Assembly: GCA_963575645.1 (NCBI GenBank)
Contig: OY754475.1
Coordinates: forward strand, 4,650,001 to 4,714,000
DNA length: 64,000 nt
Direction: 5' to 3'
From: Xanthostigma xanthostigma
Taxonomy: Eukaryota; Arthropoda; Insecta; Raphidioptera; Raphidiidae
The first letter of the stretch is position 1; each line of letters opens with the position of its first letter. Below are positions 53,779-64,000 of the stretch, one piece after another. The notes under the pieces were generated by a model. It worked only from the letters and a program-made list of their open reading frames with translations. It was not told the origin of the DNA and made no database searches. A program made the position numbers and the translations under genes.

Positions 53779-54298
53779 TAGTGATGTACCGGATCGTTCA
53801 AAATGTATATCCGCGAATACGGATCTGAATACGGATATTTGGTTTTAAGATCCGCGGATACGGATCTTAACTTTTTTAGAGTACGCGGCGGTAAATATTG
53901 CACATCGCCCTTTGGAAAGAGACTATCTGTTATAGGAAAAAGTTATTGACCTCTTTAAGAGTTAACTCTCCTAGCAGATTGTCTCTTTCCAAAGATCGAT
54001 GTGCAATATCTCATTATAAAGATAGTTTTTTAGTACCTTTGAGTTATGTACTATTGGTATGGTACTCACTACGATAAATGTTTGCAATATAAAGATGCCA
54101 AATACGATTTAAGAAAATAAAAAATAATCTGAATGGAATTTAACAGTTTTTCATTATTACCTAATCACCTATATATAAAATTTCATCTATGAATTGAAAA
54201 TTAATAAGGTAAAAGATCCGCCAAAAACTAACGGATACGGATCTTTCTTCTCCCTCGGATATCCGCGGATACGGATACGGATATCCGGCACATTTCTA
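53779..54298. mobile_element. hAT MITE (TAGTGATGTRCCGG), copy 1
   Basis: TIRs TAGTGATGTACCGG and CCGGCACATTTCTA. 8-bp flanks ATATATAC and ATATACAC (one mismatch). Sub-terminal GGATACGGATAT repeats. An internal hairpin pairs TTGCACATCG...TTTGGAAAGAGAC with GTCTCTTTCCAAAG...CGATGTGCAA. Confidence 0.8.
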
Positions 54299-54306
54299 AT
54301 ATACAC

Positions 54307-54535
54307 TAATGTTATAAAGAAGTAAGGTTTTTGTAAGTTTGGATGTAGGAGGTAATCTCCGAAACTACTCATCCGAATTCAAAAATTTCTTCACCACTAT
54401 TTAGAATGGACCTTTAGGATGGACATAGGCTATACATTATCGCGTTAAAATAAAAGCGCTTTTCGTGGAGACCAATTTAGCAACGTAAGTCGACGAAAAA
54501 GCGATGGCAATCTACAAATTCGGGCGAAGCCCTAA
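54307..54535 (-). mobile_element. TAGCGGCCCGG repeat, reverse copy
   Basis: ACACTAATGTTATAAAGAAG, GTAATCTCCGAAACTACTCA, AAAGCGCTTTTCGTGGAGAC and CAAATTCGGGCGAAGCC. It directly abuts the hAT MITE. Confidence 0.65.
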
Positions 54536-54545
54536 TAAACTAATA

Positions 54546-55532
54546 TAGAAGTATGACGTACACGATTTGCTGTCGATTATTCGTTTCATCGTCTTGGCAT
54601 AAAAATTACACTTCAAAAATCGTCATTTTTTGTTGTTATTTTCTTACCACCCGTTGCAAAATATATATTAAAGTAATAGAGTTATGGGCATAACAGAAAA
54701 ATGTTCTGCGCATATTTCAATTTTCCTAAGGCAAAACAAATGATACTGACAGCTCGATTGGTAAACAAATGACGAGAACAAATGAGATAACATTTTTTCA
54801 ACGCTAAATGAAACAATATCTACAAGAAAAGTCTATATCAGAAGTAACGGAAAAAATCTCGTATCACAAAGCATAGAGTTATATATACCCTTTTAAATAG
54901 AGTGTTGAATCGACGACATAACTATCATTGCATTCTGATTTATTTATGTAAATATAAAATAAATATAAAAAGCTTTTCGAAAGTTTAATGCAGTAGTTAC
55001 CAAGTTCTTTTTTATTTGTTTATACGGTTTAAAAACTTTCCTTTCATAATTTTATCGTTCGAACTATCTTATATAAATTTAATGAATCATTAAAGCAGCA
55101 AAAGCGTATATATAATTTCACAAACACAGTATAATTTTGAAAAATTCCCACTTTTAGTTTACCGAAGACGCTGTTTTTCTTTAATCCAAAATCTGACAAT
55201 TTCTGGTTTGACTGTAATTTTTATTTTTTTAACAAAACAGTTTGTTTCGTTTGTCTGACAGGTTAAATCGAACTTCCTTAGTTAATTTCTGTAGTTAGTT
55301 GATCGATTATCAATTTTTATAAGTGCGTATGACATATAGAGTTACCAACTTAAAGAAACTTCATGCATTACAAAAGTTTCAAAATCACGCAGCTATTATA
55401 AGCATAAAGTATCCATTATTATTATAATGTAATTTAGGATAATTTATGCATCCTTTATTTTGTAAGTAATGACCGAGATATGATCATAAACTATAAATAC
55501 TCGATAAGTGCACCTTGAAAAACTTTGCACGC
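54546..55532. other. No gene recognised
   Basis: AT-rich, with no motif or repeat relationship seen within the window. Confidence 0.4.
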
Positions 55533-55536
55533 TTAA

Positions 55537-56059
55537 GGTAGTACGAGCACCAAGGCAATTTTAAATAAAAGGCTTGATTTTTTTTAATATGAAGTTGGAC
55601 TAAGTCTAAACCAATTCTGAAAATTTTAGGGGGGGTTGCCCGATTATTTAAATAAATAAATGACTTCAAAAGTAGCCATATTTAACATTGGCTTTATGGT
55701 AAAACGGTAGATGGATGATATGTTTTCATTGATTTCTCCAAAACTAGTCGGTGGAAATTAAAAAAAAACTATTTAAATTAAAGTTAAAACCTTAATAAAT
55801 TATTGAAAAAAAACCCGTTGTGCCCGACTAATTAAAAAGATATTTAATTAAAACGATTAAATATCTTTTTAATTAGTCGGGCACAACGGTTTTTTTTGTT
55901 TTCACTAGTTTATTAAGGTTTTAACTTTAATTTAAATAGTTTTTTTTTAATTTCCACCGACTAGTTTTGGAGAAATCAATGAAAACATATCATCCATCTA
56001 CCGAAATATAAAAAAAAATCAAGCCTTTTATTTAAAATTGCCTTGGTGCTCGTACTACC
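55537..56059. mobile_element. TTAA-flanked palindromic element
   Basis: TTAA at 55533-55536 and 56060-56063 bounds arms GGTAGTACGAGCACCAAGGC... and ...GCCTTGGTGCTCGTACTACC. They meet near 55845-55860 (TTAATTAAAACGATTAA). The left arm has about 110 bp (55597-55705) absent from the right. TTAA targets are used by piggyBac-type elements, but the terminal GGTAGTACG is not a standard piggyBac end. Confidence 0.75.
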
Positions 56060-56063
56060 TTAA

Positions 56064-57033
56064 AGCTCGTAGGGAATTAATATTGCTTTTCTAATTTAAG
56101 AACTGAAGAAAGTAACAATTAATATTTTAATTTATTATTAAAAATCAGTACATAATTGAAAATATTTAATGTTAACAATAACGAATAATTAACATCATCA
56201 AAATTAAAAGTCGTTAAATACTAAATAATAAAAAGCATTAACAAACCAATCAACATACTGTGGAAAAATTGTATCGTCTATTCTGGGAAACAAACCATAT
56301 GTTAAACAGATAAGCGCGGGTTCACGTCATGTACAGGGTGAATAAAAATCTTCAAAATCCGCTAATCTTTCTCTTCATTATTCGAACACTCGGTACCAAT
56401 TATCTGTAGACGAATTATTTTTTTTTTAATAATTTGGAAAACAAGATTACGAACCCGGTTCAATTTCGTCAGAACTTTGTCAGCGAAATTCGTTAGAAGG
56501 TAATTTTACAGAAGTCTTAACGAGATTAGCTTGGCCTAGGTCGAACGAGTGTGAGCAAGAGACAGAGACAGAGGGAGAGAGAGTGAGTGCGTCACAGTGA
56601 AACGAGCACACTGGAAAGGGGAGACGTTGAACTGGAACATCTTCGGGACCCTTAATCTTTTGTTTATTATCCCGAACATGGCTACAATTGGCTCTCAGAA
56701 AGTAATAAACGAGAGGATCTACTTGCGGCGGCAATGCCACCAGAACTTGTGACTTCCTTTCGGCCTCCTTTGTTTGCTTTCCACCAGATGTCAGGTCTGA
56801 ACAACGTTGTACTTATTAATGTCCATATATCTATTAATTAACTATATGAATCATTGCCTATCTACTCAATGTGCGCTGAGCGAAGACAACAAAGCGTATC
56901 GAAAATATATCTGCGTCTCTTTCTTCGATGTAATTCCCTGATTTCTCCGATGATAGGATTGGTTGATGTACTTGCATTCAATCTGAATAAAGTATCTCTG
57001 TTTCAAAAACTCTGTCTTTTTCTATGACGTTAA
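56064..57033. other. No gene recognised
   Basis: A GC-richer stretch at 56470-56770 has an 86-codon minus frame without a motif. I leave it uncalled. Confidence 0.3.
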
Positions 57034-57129
57034 CATGGGCGTACCCAGCTTTTGGCCCAGGAGGGGGCAAATAAGAAATTTGTAAGCCGGGTCCCCCTTG
57101 CTTGTTTTGCCCTCCTGGATACGCCACTG
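57034..57129. mobile_element. Miniature hAT element (96 bp)
   Basis: CATGGGCGTACCCAG and CTGGATACGCCACTG are imperfect inverted ends of the CAGTGGCGTA hAT type around a GGGGGCAAATAAG...GGGTCCCCC core. TSD not preserved. Confidence 0.55.
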
Positions 57130-57298
57130 CGCAAAAAAAGACAGAAGTATATGTTTGCACCCTAATAGTTCGATTGCGATTTTATTCCTATGCTCAGTAT
57201 AGAATAAAAGTATATGGTTATACTTATTAATATCGCTGTCAAAATATTCAAAACCAGCGGTCCGTCTCGGCTTCTACCGTACGATTCGTTAATACAAA

Positions 57299-57688
57299 GT
57301 CGCTGCACACGAGGCCGGTTTTGCCGCTGGCTATCGCGCTGGCTACAAGAATGGAAATGACGTTACTGCAGGCTCGCGTGCGCGGTTACAAGATAAATTT
57401 CAAAATTAGAACCGGGAATATTTTTCGTACATGTTTTGAGCAAGAACCAATCAGGAAACAGTATCTTGTCAAGTGGGCGACAAGAATAAACGCCCACAAA
57501 CAAACATGACGTCGCAGTGTGTGTTCTGTTCAGAGACAACAACAGATCAGTTTTGTTAACATTGGAGCTGTCACTACGCGCGCACTAAACCCATCTACAA
57601 AACCGACTTCGACGTGAAGCGAACACTTAAAAGTCATCACGAAATCCAGCATCACAGCACGCTTGAAACCAGCCTCGTGTGCAGCGAC
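57299..57688. mobile_element. MITE, second full copy of the 8483 family
   Basis: GTCGCTGCACACGAGGCC and GCCTCGTGTGCAGCGAC. The interior shares GGAAATGACG, CAGTATCTTGTCA, GTGGGC and AACGCCCACAAAC with 8483-8898. Confidence 0.75.
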
Positions 57689-57689
57689 A

Positions 57690-59922
57690 GTCAACATTTT
57701 TTTCAAATCAAGTCAGCGATTCATCTCGTTGTGAAAGCTGAACCGATTTTAGATAGATATTGTAAAATGTACGCTCGTCTGAAGTCGTGAGTGTTTATTG
57801 GATCGATTTAATGACCCCTTGTGAAACATGTTGGTCACGCCTGATTCATCAACATAATAGTATTACAAAAGTATCGACGCCTTGAAGTGAACTTTGTACG
57901 AACAGTCGGAGATCACGGCAGCGAGGTATAATTTGACATAAACTCACTTCTAACACTTTCGCTGTCATTGTTGATATTATGCCCTCAGGCTTGAAGCGTT
58001 GACGCACCAAAAACGGATACTGACTTTATTACGCCCTGTGCGCATGCTCAAATGTATATTCTGTAGGAAAAATTAGAGAATACCGTCGTAATTCAATAAT
58101 AGACATCTTGGCATTTTGTTTTCGCCGAGAAGCAGCTATGCTAATTTGAAATAATAAATTAGCTTTGTTTTTAATATAATTTTACAGACACCTAGATTTA
58201 AATTTTTTTTCTAAAATCCCACACAAAATGGAGAGAAAATAAAAAATTTGGCTCCTTTGGGTTCTGTTCAGTGCCTTATATCGGCTAACAAAATAATAGG
58301 CTTAGCTTAACCATTAATTATTGTACTTAATTACAAAAAAGTACCGAAAGTTCAAAAGGATCCGTAAAAATATAAAAAGTTTCATTAAAAAAATACGTTT
58401 CGTGAATTCTAGAATGACGATTTCACAACAAAAAAGTGAAAAATGATTTAATTTTAAGGATAGTAATTCATCCCTGAGGAACATACAAAATATATTTTTA
58501 TAAATAATATAACAAATGAAAGTTATCTAGTTTAAAAAATAACAAAAGGTTGAAGCAATTTTGTTTTTTGAAAGTTTGTTTAGACAAAATAAAACGCTTG
58601 AAAGATCCTGAAAAGTTTTTGAATTCAATTTTTATTTGAAGTGGTCAGCAAATTAAAACTTTTTTATTGAATGGAAAAAATATTGACAAAAAAAACAAAT
58701 TATTATTCAGAACTAAACAAAATTTTAACAACATAAATTCTCGATTCTTTGATATTTTTAAAAAATAGGTAGGTGTATTAAAGCGTTCTAAATAACTGTT
58801 TCAATAAATTGGCTGCCAACAATAATTATTATCCATAAAGAAAAAGTTTTGTCGGTAAAAGTTTGCTTTGAAATATTTATATGAAGCCGATGAACGGAGC
58901 TGCTATAGGTATTACCTATTTTTGCCAAGTAAGTATTATGAAATATTGCTTTCCAATTCTACAAAAATATATAATAATATGACCTAGTTTACAGTATGAC
59001 TGGACTTTCGGAAATATTGTTTAATAGGACAGGGCTGCCTTTTTAACGCTCGTTTCTCAAAATGTTGTTAGAGCATAAACTGTAGGATTGTATTCAAGCT
59101 CATATATCTCAAGAACTGTTGAATGTATAAAATAATGCTTAAAACAAAATTTGGAGACAATTTTATGTTCTACAACTTTTGTAATAACTTAAAATGTCAT
59201 TAAGAGCATAGAAAACATGATATTTTTATAATGGTTTGGCTCAAAAGTTTAATTTTGTTGTTGTTTATACAAATTCAGTTTTATTATTCAAAAATTTTTC
59301 CCAAACAATAATTTTGAAAAATCCAAGCACTGAAACACATCGGATTTAAATGTCCGTCCCTACATCAGCCCGAAATCTATTAAAACTTGTGTACCATAAA
59401 TTGTATATTTATAGAAAAGCATGTCTCGTATCATAAAAAAATAAACTAATCTTTGGATATAGATAAAAAAAAAGTCAGACGAAGCTTCGACCAATAAATT
59501 AGCCGATATTTTATTAAAAGAGCTTTTGTTTCCTGCAGCCTCTGACCATAAAAGCTGTGCGGTTTTATATTCAATGATTTATGTGATAAGTACAGAGCAT
59601 TTTTACAGCTATCTCTCTTTCACTGTTATGGTTTTTGTCTGCAGTTCGGCGCCTGAAGTTAACAGCAACAAACAGGCCCTATCGGCATTTCAACACCAGG
59701 CGAACAGCTCCTTTGTGTCCTATTACGTGTGCTGTTCAAAGCCTTGCATGCTCTCAAAAACACTCGCAAAAAGACGTATGTATTCGGATTATTTTCTATC
59801 TTCAAGAAAAGAACGCTTCCTTGTCAACGGGAAAAATCGCACTGAACAAAAAATATAGTATAGAAATTTCTGCATCGAAAAATAAAACATTGAACAAATT
59901 AAAACCCTACAACTTTTCCGTA
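57690..59922. other. Long stretch without recognisable gene
   Basis: Mostly AT-rich. A GC-richer segment at 59640-59770 follows TTTTTGTCTGCAG, which looks like a splice acceptor, and is open in two frames (about 100 codons each). I recognise no protein motif, so an exon is possible but unsupported. Confidence 0.3.
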
Positions 59923-59930
59923 GTCGGGTT

Positions 59931-60452
59931 TAGTGATGTGCCGGATCGTTAAAAATGTATATCCGCGGATACGGATCTGAATACGGATATTTGGTTTCAA
60001 GTTCCGCGGATACGGATCTTAACTTTCTTAGAGTACGCGGCGGTAAATATTGCACATCGACCTTTGGAAAGAGACTATCTGTTATGGGAAAAAGTTATTG
60101 ACCTCTTTAAGAGTTAACTCTCATAACAGATTGTCTCTTTCCAAAGATCGATGTGCAATATCTCATTATAAAGATAGTTTTTTAGTACCTTTGAGTTATG
60201 TACTATTGGGATGGTACTCACTACGATAAATGTTTGCAATATAAATGTGCCAAATACGATTTTAAAAAATAAAAAATAATCTGAATGTAATTTAACAGTT
60301 TTTCATTATTACCTAAACACCTATATATATAAAATTTCATCTATGAATTGAAAATTAATAAGGTAAAAGATCCGCCAAAAACTAAAGGATACGGATCTTT
60401 TTTCTCCCTCGGATATCCGCGGATACGGATACGGATAACCGGCACATCACTA
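59931..60452. mobile_element. hAT MITE (TAGTGATGTGCCGG), copy 2
   Basis: TIRs TAGTGATGTGCCGG and CCGGCACATCACTA. 522 bp, very similar to 53779-54298. Octamers GTCGGGTT and TTCGGATT match at six of eight. The target is a copy of the sequence at about 23400-23430, where the uninterrupted form can be read. Confidence 0.82.
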
Positions 60453-60490
60453 TTCGGATTTTAATTTTTTGAACTTTTATCTTATTTAAT

Positions 60491-60743
60491 GGCGACATCT
60501 AAATAACAGGACGAAATTTAGTTACCGGTATTTCGTTAGACGACAACGCGTGACGTTTGCTTTGTGTATGTGCTGGATTATGACTCGGCTTTTTTAAAGG
60601 CGACAGATAACGGCAAAATTTATCTACAGGGTGATATTTAGTAACTAGAATTTCGTCAGTTGACAGGGCGAGATTTAGTAGAGGACAGGGCAAAATTTAG
60701 TTACAAGGCGATGTTCAGTTATCACTGAGGCTTTAGTGTCGCC
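60491..60743. repeat. Degenerate GGCGA-AATTTAGTTAC repeats
   Basis: Variants of GGACGAAATTTAGTTACCGG recur at about 60509, 60608, 60637, 60668 and 60694, between GGCGAC (60491) and GTCGCC (60738). A MITE-like element built from decayed short repeats is likely. Confidence 0.5.
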
Positions 60744-60758
60744 GTCTCTTGGACTATG

Positions 60759-61075
60759 CAGGGGTCGGCAACCTTTTAAAACGGAAGAGCCAAAAGTTAC
60801 AATTTACTTTCCCAGTTTTTAAAGAGCCACTAAACATTTTCGTTTCAGTATTATAGTATTTGCTTATATAGGTATAATAAATATATATCCGAGGACGACA
60901 CGTCGCGACGAGGGCGGTGCGGATGAGACACGAGTGGAAATGACTGAGAGATAGACATGGGTACTCAATCATGGATCGATTTTTTAGGGTTTATATAATA
61001 AAATAATTATTTTTTGCGTATGGAACTAGAGAGTCGCAACTTGACATCAAAAGAGCCGCAGGTTGCCGACCCCTG
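60759..61075. mobile_element. hAT MITE (CAGGGGTCGGCAACCT)
   Basis: CAGGGGTCGGCAACCTTTT is mirrored by GCAGGTTGCCGACCCCTG, and AGAGCC blocks lie inside both ends. This is a widespread hAT end type. The flanking octamers do not match well, so the TSD has decayed. Confidence 0.75.
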
Positions 61076-61423
61076 GTATATGGGGCAAAACTTGAGTAAA
61101 TTCCGATCGTCTGTAAACAGTTCAAGCATGTAATGTGGCAACCAAAACACAAATAGTTAATTTCGCAAGCGATTTTAATCTATAATCCGCCGTACAAATG
61201 CAAACAAACAAGGAGCAAGTGAGTGCGGCTAATACATAATAACAATAGAATGCGGTTAGCTCTGAGAGACATAGCTCACGCGCGGCGGGAAGCTGTGAAA
61301 GCGAGATAACGTCTAGCCAGGCAGATTTCTCGTTGTCTGACACGACACACAGTGCCACCGAACCGAAAGCTTTCGTCTGGAGCTGAATCAACAATCAACA
61401 GACTGTTTCTTCGGTTTAAAACA

Positions 61424-62390
61424 TTTGGAAATGACAGCTGCAAATTGCAATCAAAGAAAAAAAATCGCAGAGAGCAACTGAACAATAATTATAAAGGTAA
61501 CGAGGTCATATACAGTGTATACTTCATTTAACGTCACTCGATATAACGACAAACTCCTTAAAACATCGAAATCACTTAACTCTAATTGGTTTACCTTGTT
61601 GCTCATACGCAATGATACATTCTAAATAACAACAACAATAAGTCATCATTAAGCAATAAACAGTACTTGCTTGTTATTTTGTTGCTTTGTTGTCAGCATC
61701 ACGCGTACCGAAGATATTAAGAAATTCGTTCATTTGTTGGATGGAAAAAACACTTGGAAATGACAGCTGCAAATAACAATCAGAGAAAAAATCGCAGAGA
61801 GCAACTGAACAATAATTATAAAGGTAACGAGATCATATACAGTGTAAACTTCATTTAACGTCACTCGATATAACGACAAACTCCTTAAAACGTCGAAATC
61901 ACTTTACTCTAGTTGGTTTACTTTGTTGCTCATACAATGATACATTATATATAACCGACACACCCACTCTAAATAACGACAACAACACGTCATCATTAAG
62001 CAAAAAAACAGTACTTGTTTGTTATTTTGTTGCTTTGTTGTCGGCATTACGCGTACCGAATATTCTAAGAAATTCGTTCTTTTGTTTGATGGGATTATCT
62101 TTCATATGTTTAGCTAAGCTGGTTAATCGATAAGTTATCATATTCTTAGTTGCCCACAAACATAGCAAATAAAAGAAAATCTTTGTGTATTGACGAAAAA
62201 GTTTTAATAATACGCGCAATAGAGGCGGGAGAAAAGATAAGTGATGTTGGAAGACGCTTTGGATTCAGTCGCTCGACCGTATCGACAATATGGATTATTG
62301 GAATAATGGATTATTTCTTGTCTCCGTTTAAAAACAACTCTCAATAACGCCACAAAGTTCACAGTCCCTTGAGTGTCGCTATATAGAGTA
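61424..62390 (+). mobile_element. pogo/Tigger element with 330-bp tandem duplication of its start
   Basis: TTGGAAATGACAGCTGCAAA starts at 61424 and 61754. Each copy runs through TATACAGTGTA and CTTCATTTAACGTCACTCG into the family core. The first is cut at 61740. The second continues through a transposase N-terminus to CACAGTCCCTTGAGTGTCGC and TATATAGAG. Confidence 0.8.
62162..62302 (+). pseudogene. pogo transposase N-terminal HTH remnant
   Basis: NKRKSLCIDEKVLIIRAIEA, then GEKISDVGRRFGFSRSTVST and IW: the CENP-B N-terminal / Tigger-type helix-turn-helix that binds TIRs. The start codon is lost (ATA where the paralogue at 51853 has ATG). After IW the frame runs into the element's 3' region, so the DDE domain has been deleted. 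Confidence 0.78.
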
Positions 62391-62399
62391 TTTATTTTT

Positions 62400-63088
62400 C
62401 GAAGCAGGTCGTTTCGACGCCAACGGTTCGACGCCAACGTTTCGACGCGTGGTCAGTTCGACGCCGTACGTTTCGACGCGGGGTCAGTTCGACGCCATAC
62501 TCTTTTTTCGTGCTTTTTTTTATTTTTAGAATAACTTTGCATCATCATTCAAATAAATGCGATATGCCTGATATAATATAACACATATTTTATATCTATA
62601 CTTATATTGACGAAAATGCAACTTTTCCACCGCAAATTTGGGCAGACTTTACTGCCAGTATGGACATGACAACAAATTGTTGTGAATCGTTCCACGTAAA
62701 GTTCAACGGGAAATTTTAATAGTAAAGTACAACGACAGATTTTTCTTATCAACGAAGTAATTCCTGTTGAATTCTTTGTTATAGCTTTTTGGGTTTCACA
62801 TTAACATTTATTATATACCTATAATATCTATTATAAGTATGTCATATTACTTATTTATTTGAATCACGCTTCATATATATAACATATAAAATATTATATT
62901 ATATCAGGCATATCGCATTTATTTGAATGATGATGCAAAGTTATTCTAAAAATAAAAAAAATACGAAAAAAAGTATGGCGTCGAACTGACCCCGCGTCGA
63001 AACGACCTCGCGTCGAACTGACCACGCGTCGAAACGTTGGCGTCGAACCGTTGGCGTCGAAACGTTGGCGTCGAACTGACCTGTACCG
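62400..63088. mobile_element. Fold-back element with GACGCC tandem arrays in its arms
   Basis: A 9-bp duplication TTTATTTTT flanks it (62391-62399, 63089-63097). Arms of about 190 bp begin CGAAGCAGGTCGTTTCGACG and end CGTCGAACTGACCTGTACCG. The outer 100 bp of each is made of TTCGACGCCAACG/TTCGACGCGGGGTCAG units, more in the right arm. The inner arms share TAGAATAACTTTGCATCATC and AAATGCGATATGCCTGATAT. No ORF. Confidence 0.8.
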
Positions 63089-63105
63089 TTTATTTTTATG
63101 TATTT

Positions 63106-63212
63106 TCTGAGGTCGCTTTTGATAATGCCTACCGCAGTTATAGACAAAACGTCTGGTAGAAATACCAATGACCCACGACCTACAAGCCCCGAAACCGAGA
63201 AGATTTGGATAT
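63106..63212 (+). mobile_element. PLE-type terminus fragment, second family
   Basis: TTTTGATAATGCCTACCGCA, TAGACAAAACGTCTGG, AAATACCAATGACCCACGAC and CCCCGAAACCGAGAAGATTT match 36095-36240, with the CGAAAC box mutated to CAAAAC. Confidence 0.5.
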
Positions 63213-63215
63213 GAA

Positions 63216-63574
63216 AAATATGTTTCAATATTTCAGATCGTCGCTTTCGAGCGAATTAAAATTACGCAGAAATTAATTCAACAAGTTGAACAGCACATAA
63301 ATAATACTTAAGGATTAATTTATAAAAGCAATGTAGACAAAACGAATTAAACTAAATTGTCTGGGTTTAGAGCAATGAAGTATAATGTTTACGGCTTACG
63401 TGGTTTGATTTTCTATTGTTTACACTAATTTTAGTTAACCAAACATCTGAGTATGTGCTAGACTAGACTATTTGACTTTAACGTTCAAGGGTAAAACAGT
63501 GTGATCGCAAACAGCAAAGATTTACATTTAAATATATAAAACACAATATTGTAGGTTTATTTACGCTTTAGAAC
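63216..63574. other. No gene recognised
   Basis: AT-rich, no structure seen. Confidence 0.4.
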
Positions 63575-64000
63575 TTTATTTCATAGCAATTGTCTCACAT
63601 GATACAGTGGCTACGTCACAGAAAGATCTTCAACTAAAGTTTAGTCGTGCGTAACAATTTTATAAAACAAAGTTCTTAGTGTTATAATAATCATATGGAA
63701 TGCATAGACAGATAGAATTAATTTTTATTTCATGCCAATTGCATCGCACGAAACAGTGGCTACGCCAGACAAAGCTCTTCAACAAAACTGTAGTAGTCGT
63801 GCGCACCAATTTTATAAAACAAAGTTCTTAGTGTTATAATAATCATATGGAATGCATAGACAGATAGAAGGAATTTTTATTTCATAGCTAGTGCTTCGCA
63901 CGACACTGTGGCTACGCCAGACAAAGATCTTAAACTAAAGTGTAGTCGTGCGTAACAATTTTATAAAACAAAGTTCTTAGTGTTATAATATTCATATGGA
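63575..64000 (+). repeat. Satellite-like tandem array, ~150-bp unit
   Basis: TTTATTTCAT starts units near 63577, 63726 and 63877. Shared blocks: ACAGTGGCTACG, AATTTTATAAAACAAAGTTC, TTAGTGTTATAAT and CATATGGAATGCATAGACAG. The array continues beyond the window edge. Confidence 0.85.

Noticed and set aside
1-64000. Bacterial-type features (operons, CRISPR, Shine-Dalgarno sites, rho-independent terminators)
   Set aside because: SINEs, LINE tails, Penelope-like and hAT elements and RNA polymerase II promoter signals make this eukaryotic DNA; no CRISPR-like regular spacer pattern was seen.

Overview
The window is AT-rich eukaryotic DNA, most likely from an insect or another arthropod. It carries tRNA-derived SINEs, non-LTR retrotransposon (LINE) tails, hAT, pogo/Tigger, Helitron-like and Penelope-like elements, and a TATA plus TCAGT Initiator core promoter of the arthropod type. 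I could not place the order or species. I see no complete host protein gene, no rRNA, no credible functional tRNA gene and no CRISPR array. The longest open frames are 60-147 codons and almost all fall inside repeats.

The region reads as layered transposon debris. 1-9.1 kb holds tandem duplications, two tRNA-derived SINEs, a fold-back palindrome and the most informative element: a Penelope-like retroelement (PLE) at 6881-7716. It has a 14-bp target-site duplication (TSD) and an open GIY-YIG endonuclease reading frame. Four short non-autonomous relatives (1965-2183, 11851-12134, 26541-26832, 27677-28017) each have exact 13-15 bp TSDs. Two unrelated large palindromes (5786-6297, 11251-11817) share the same layout: inverted arms, a one-sided tail of about 26-32 bp, a 13-15 bp TSD, and a CTGANGA / stem / CGAAAC core resembling a hammerhead ribozyme.

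11-28 kb holds a palindromic MITE split by a LINE tail (12592-13449), degenerate tandem repeats, a repeat carrying a tRNA-Lys-like insert (21603-22215), a Helitron-like element (25693-26281), a hAT MITE and PLE copies. 28-41 kb is largely unannotatable, with hAT MITEs, two more repeat families, a GC-rich candidate promoter/exon island near 36.9-37.4 kb, and a cluster of a reiterated CCCGTTACTTCCACCACC-type motif at 38.6-39.5 kb.

41-48 kb contains three short coding-like fragments beside pogo MITEs. Two are convergent, with stops 28 bp apart, so they may be an endogenous viral remnant, but I could not identify them. The same stretch has a 94-95 bp tandem array in which every unit carries a tRNA-Lys primer-binding-site sequence, a LINE C-terminus, an LTR-like promoter, a SINE cleanly interrupted by a pogo element, and a 134/135-bp tandem array. 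48-64 kb carries more TIR elements, a pair of 520-bp hAT MITEs, a TTAA-flanked palindrome, pogo remnants with a CENP-B-like helix-turn-helix, a fold-back element whose arms contain GACGCC repeats (62400-63088), and a roughly 150-bp satellite running off the end.

Nothing here works as a pathway or operon. The interest lies in the element structures, nested insertions with paralogous empty sites, and possible ribozyme motifs.
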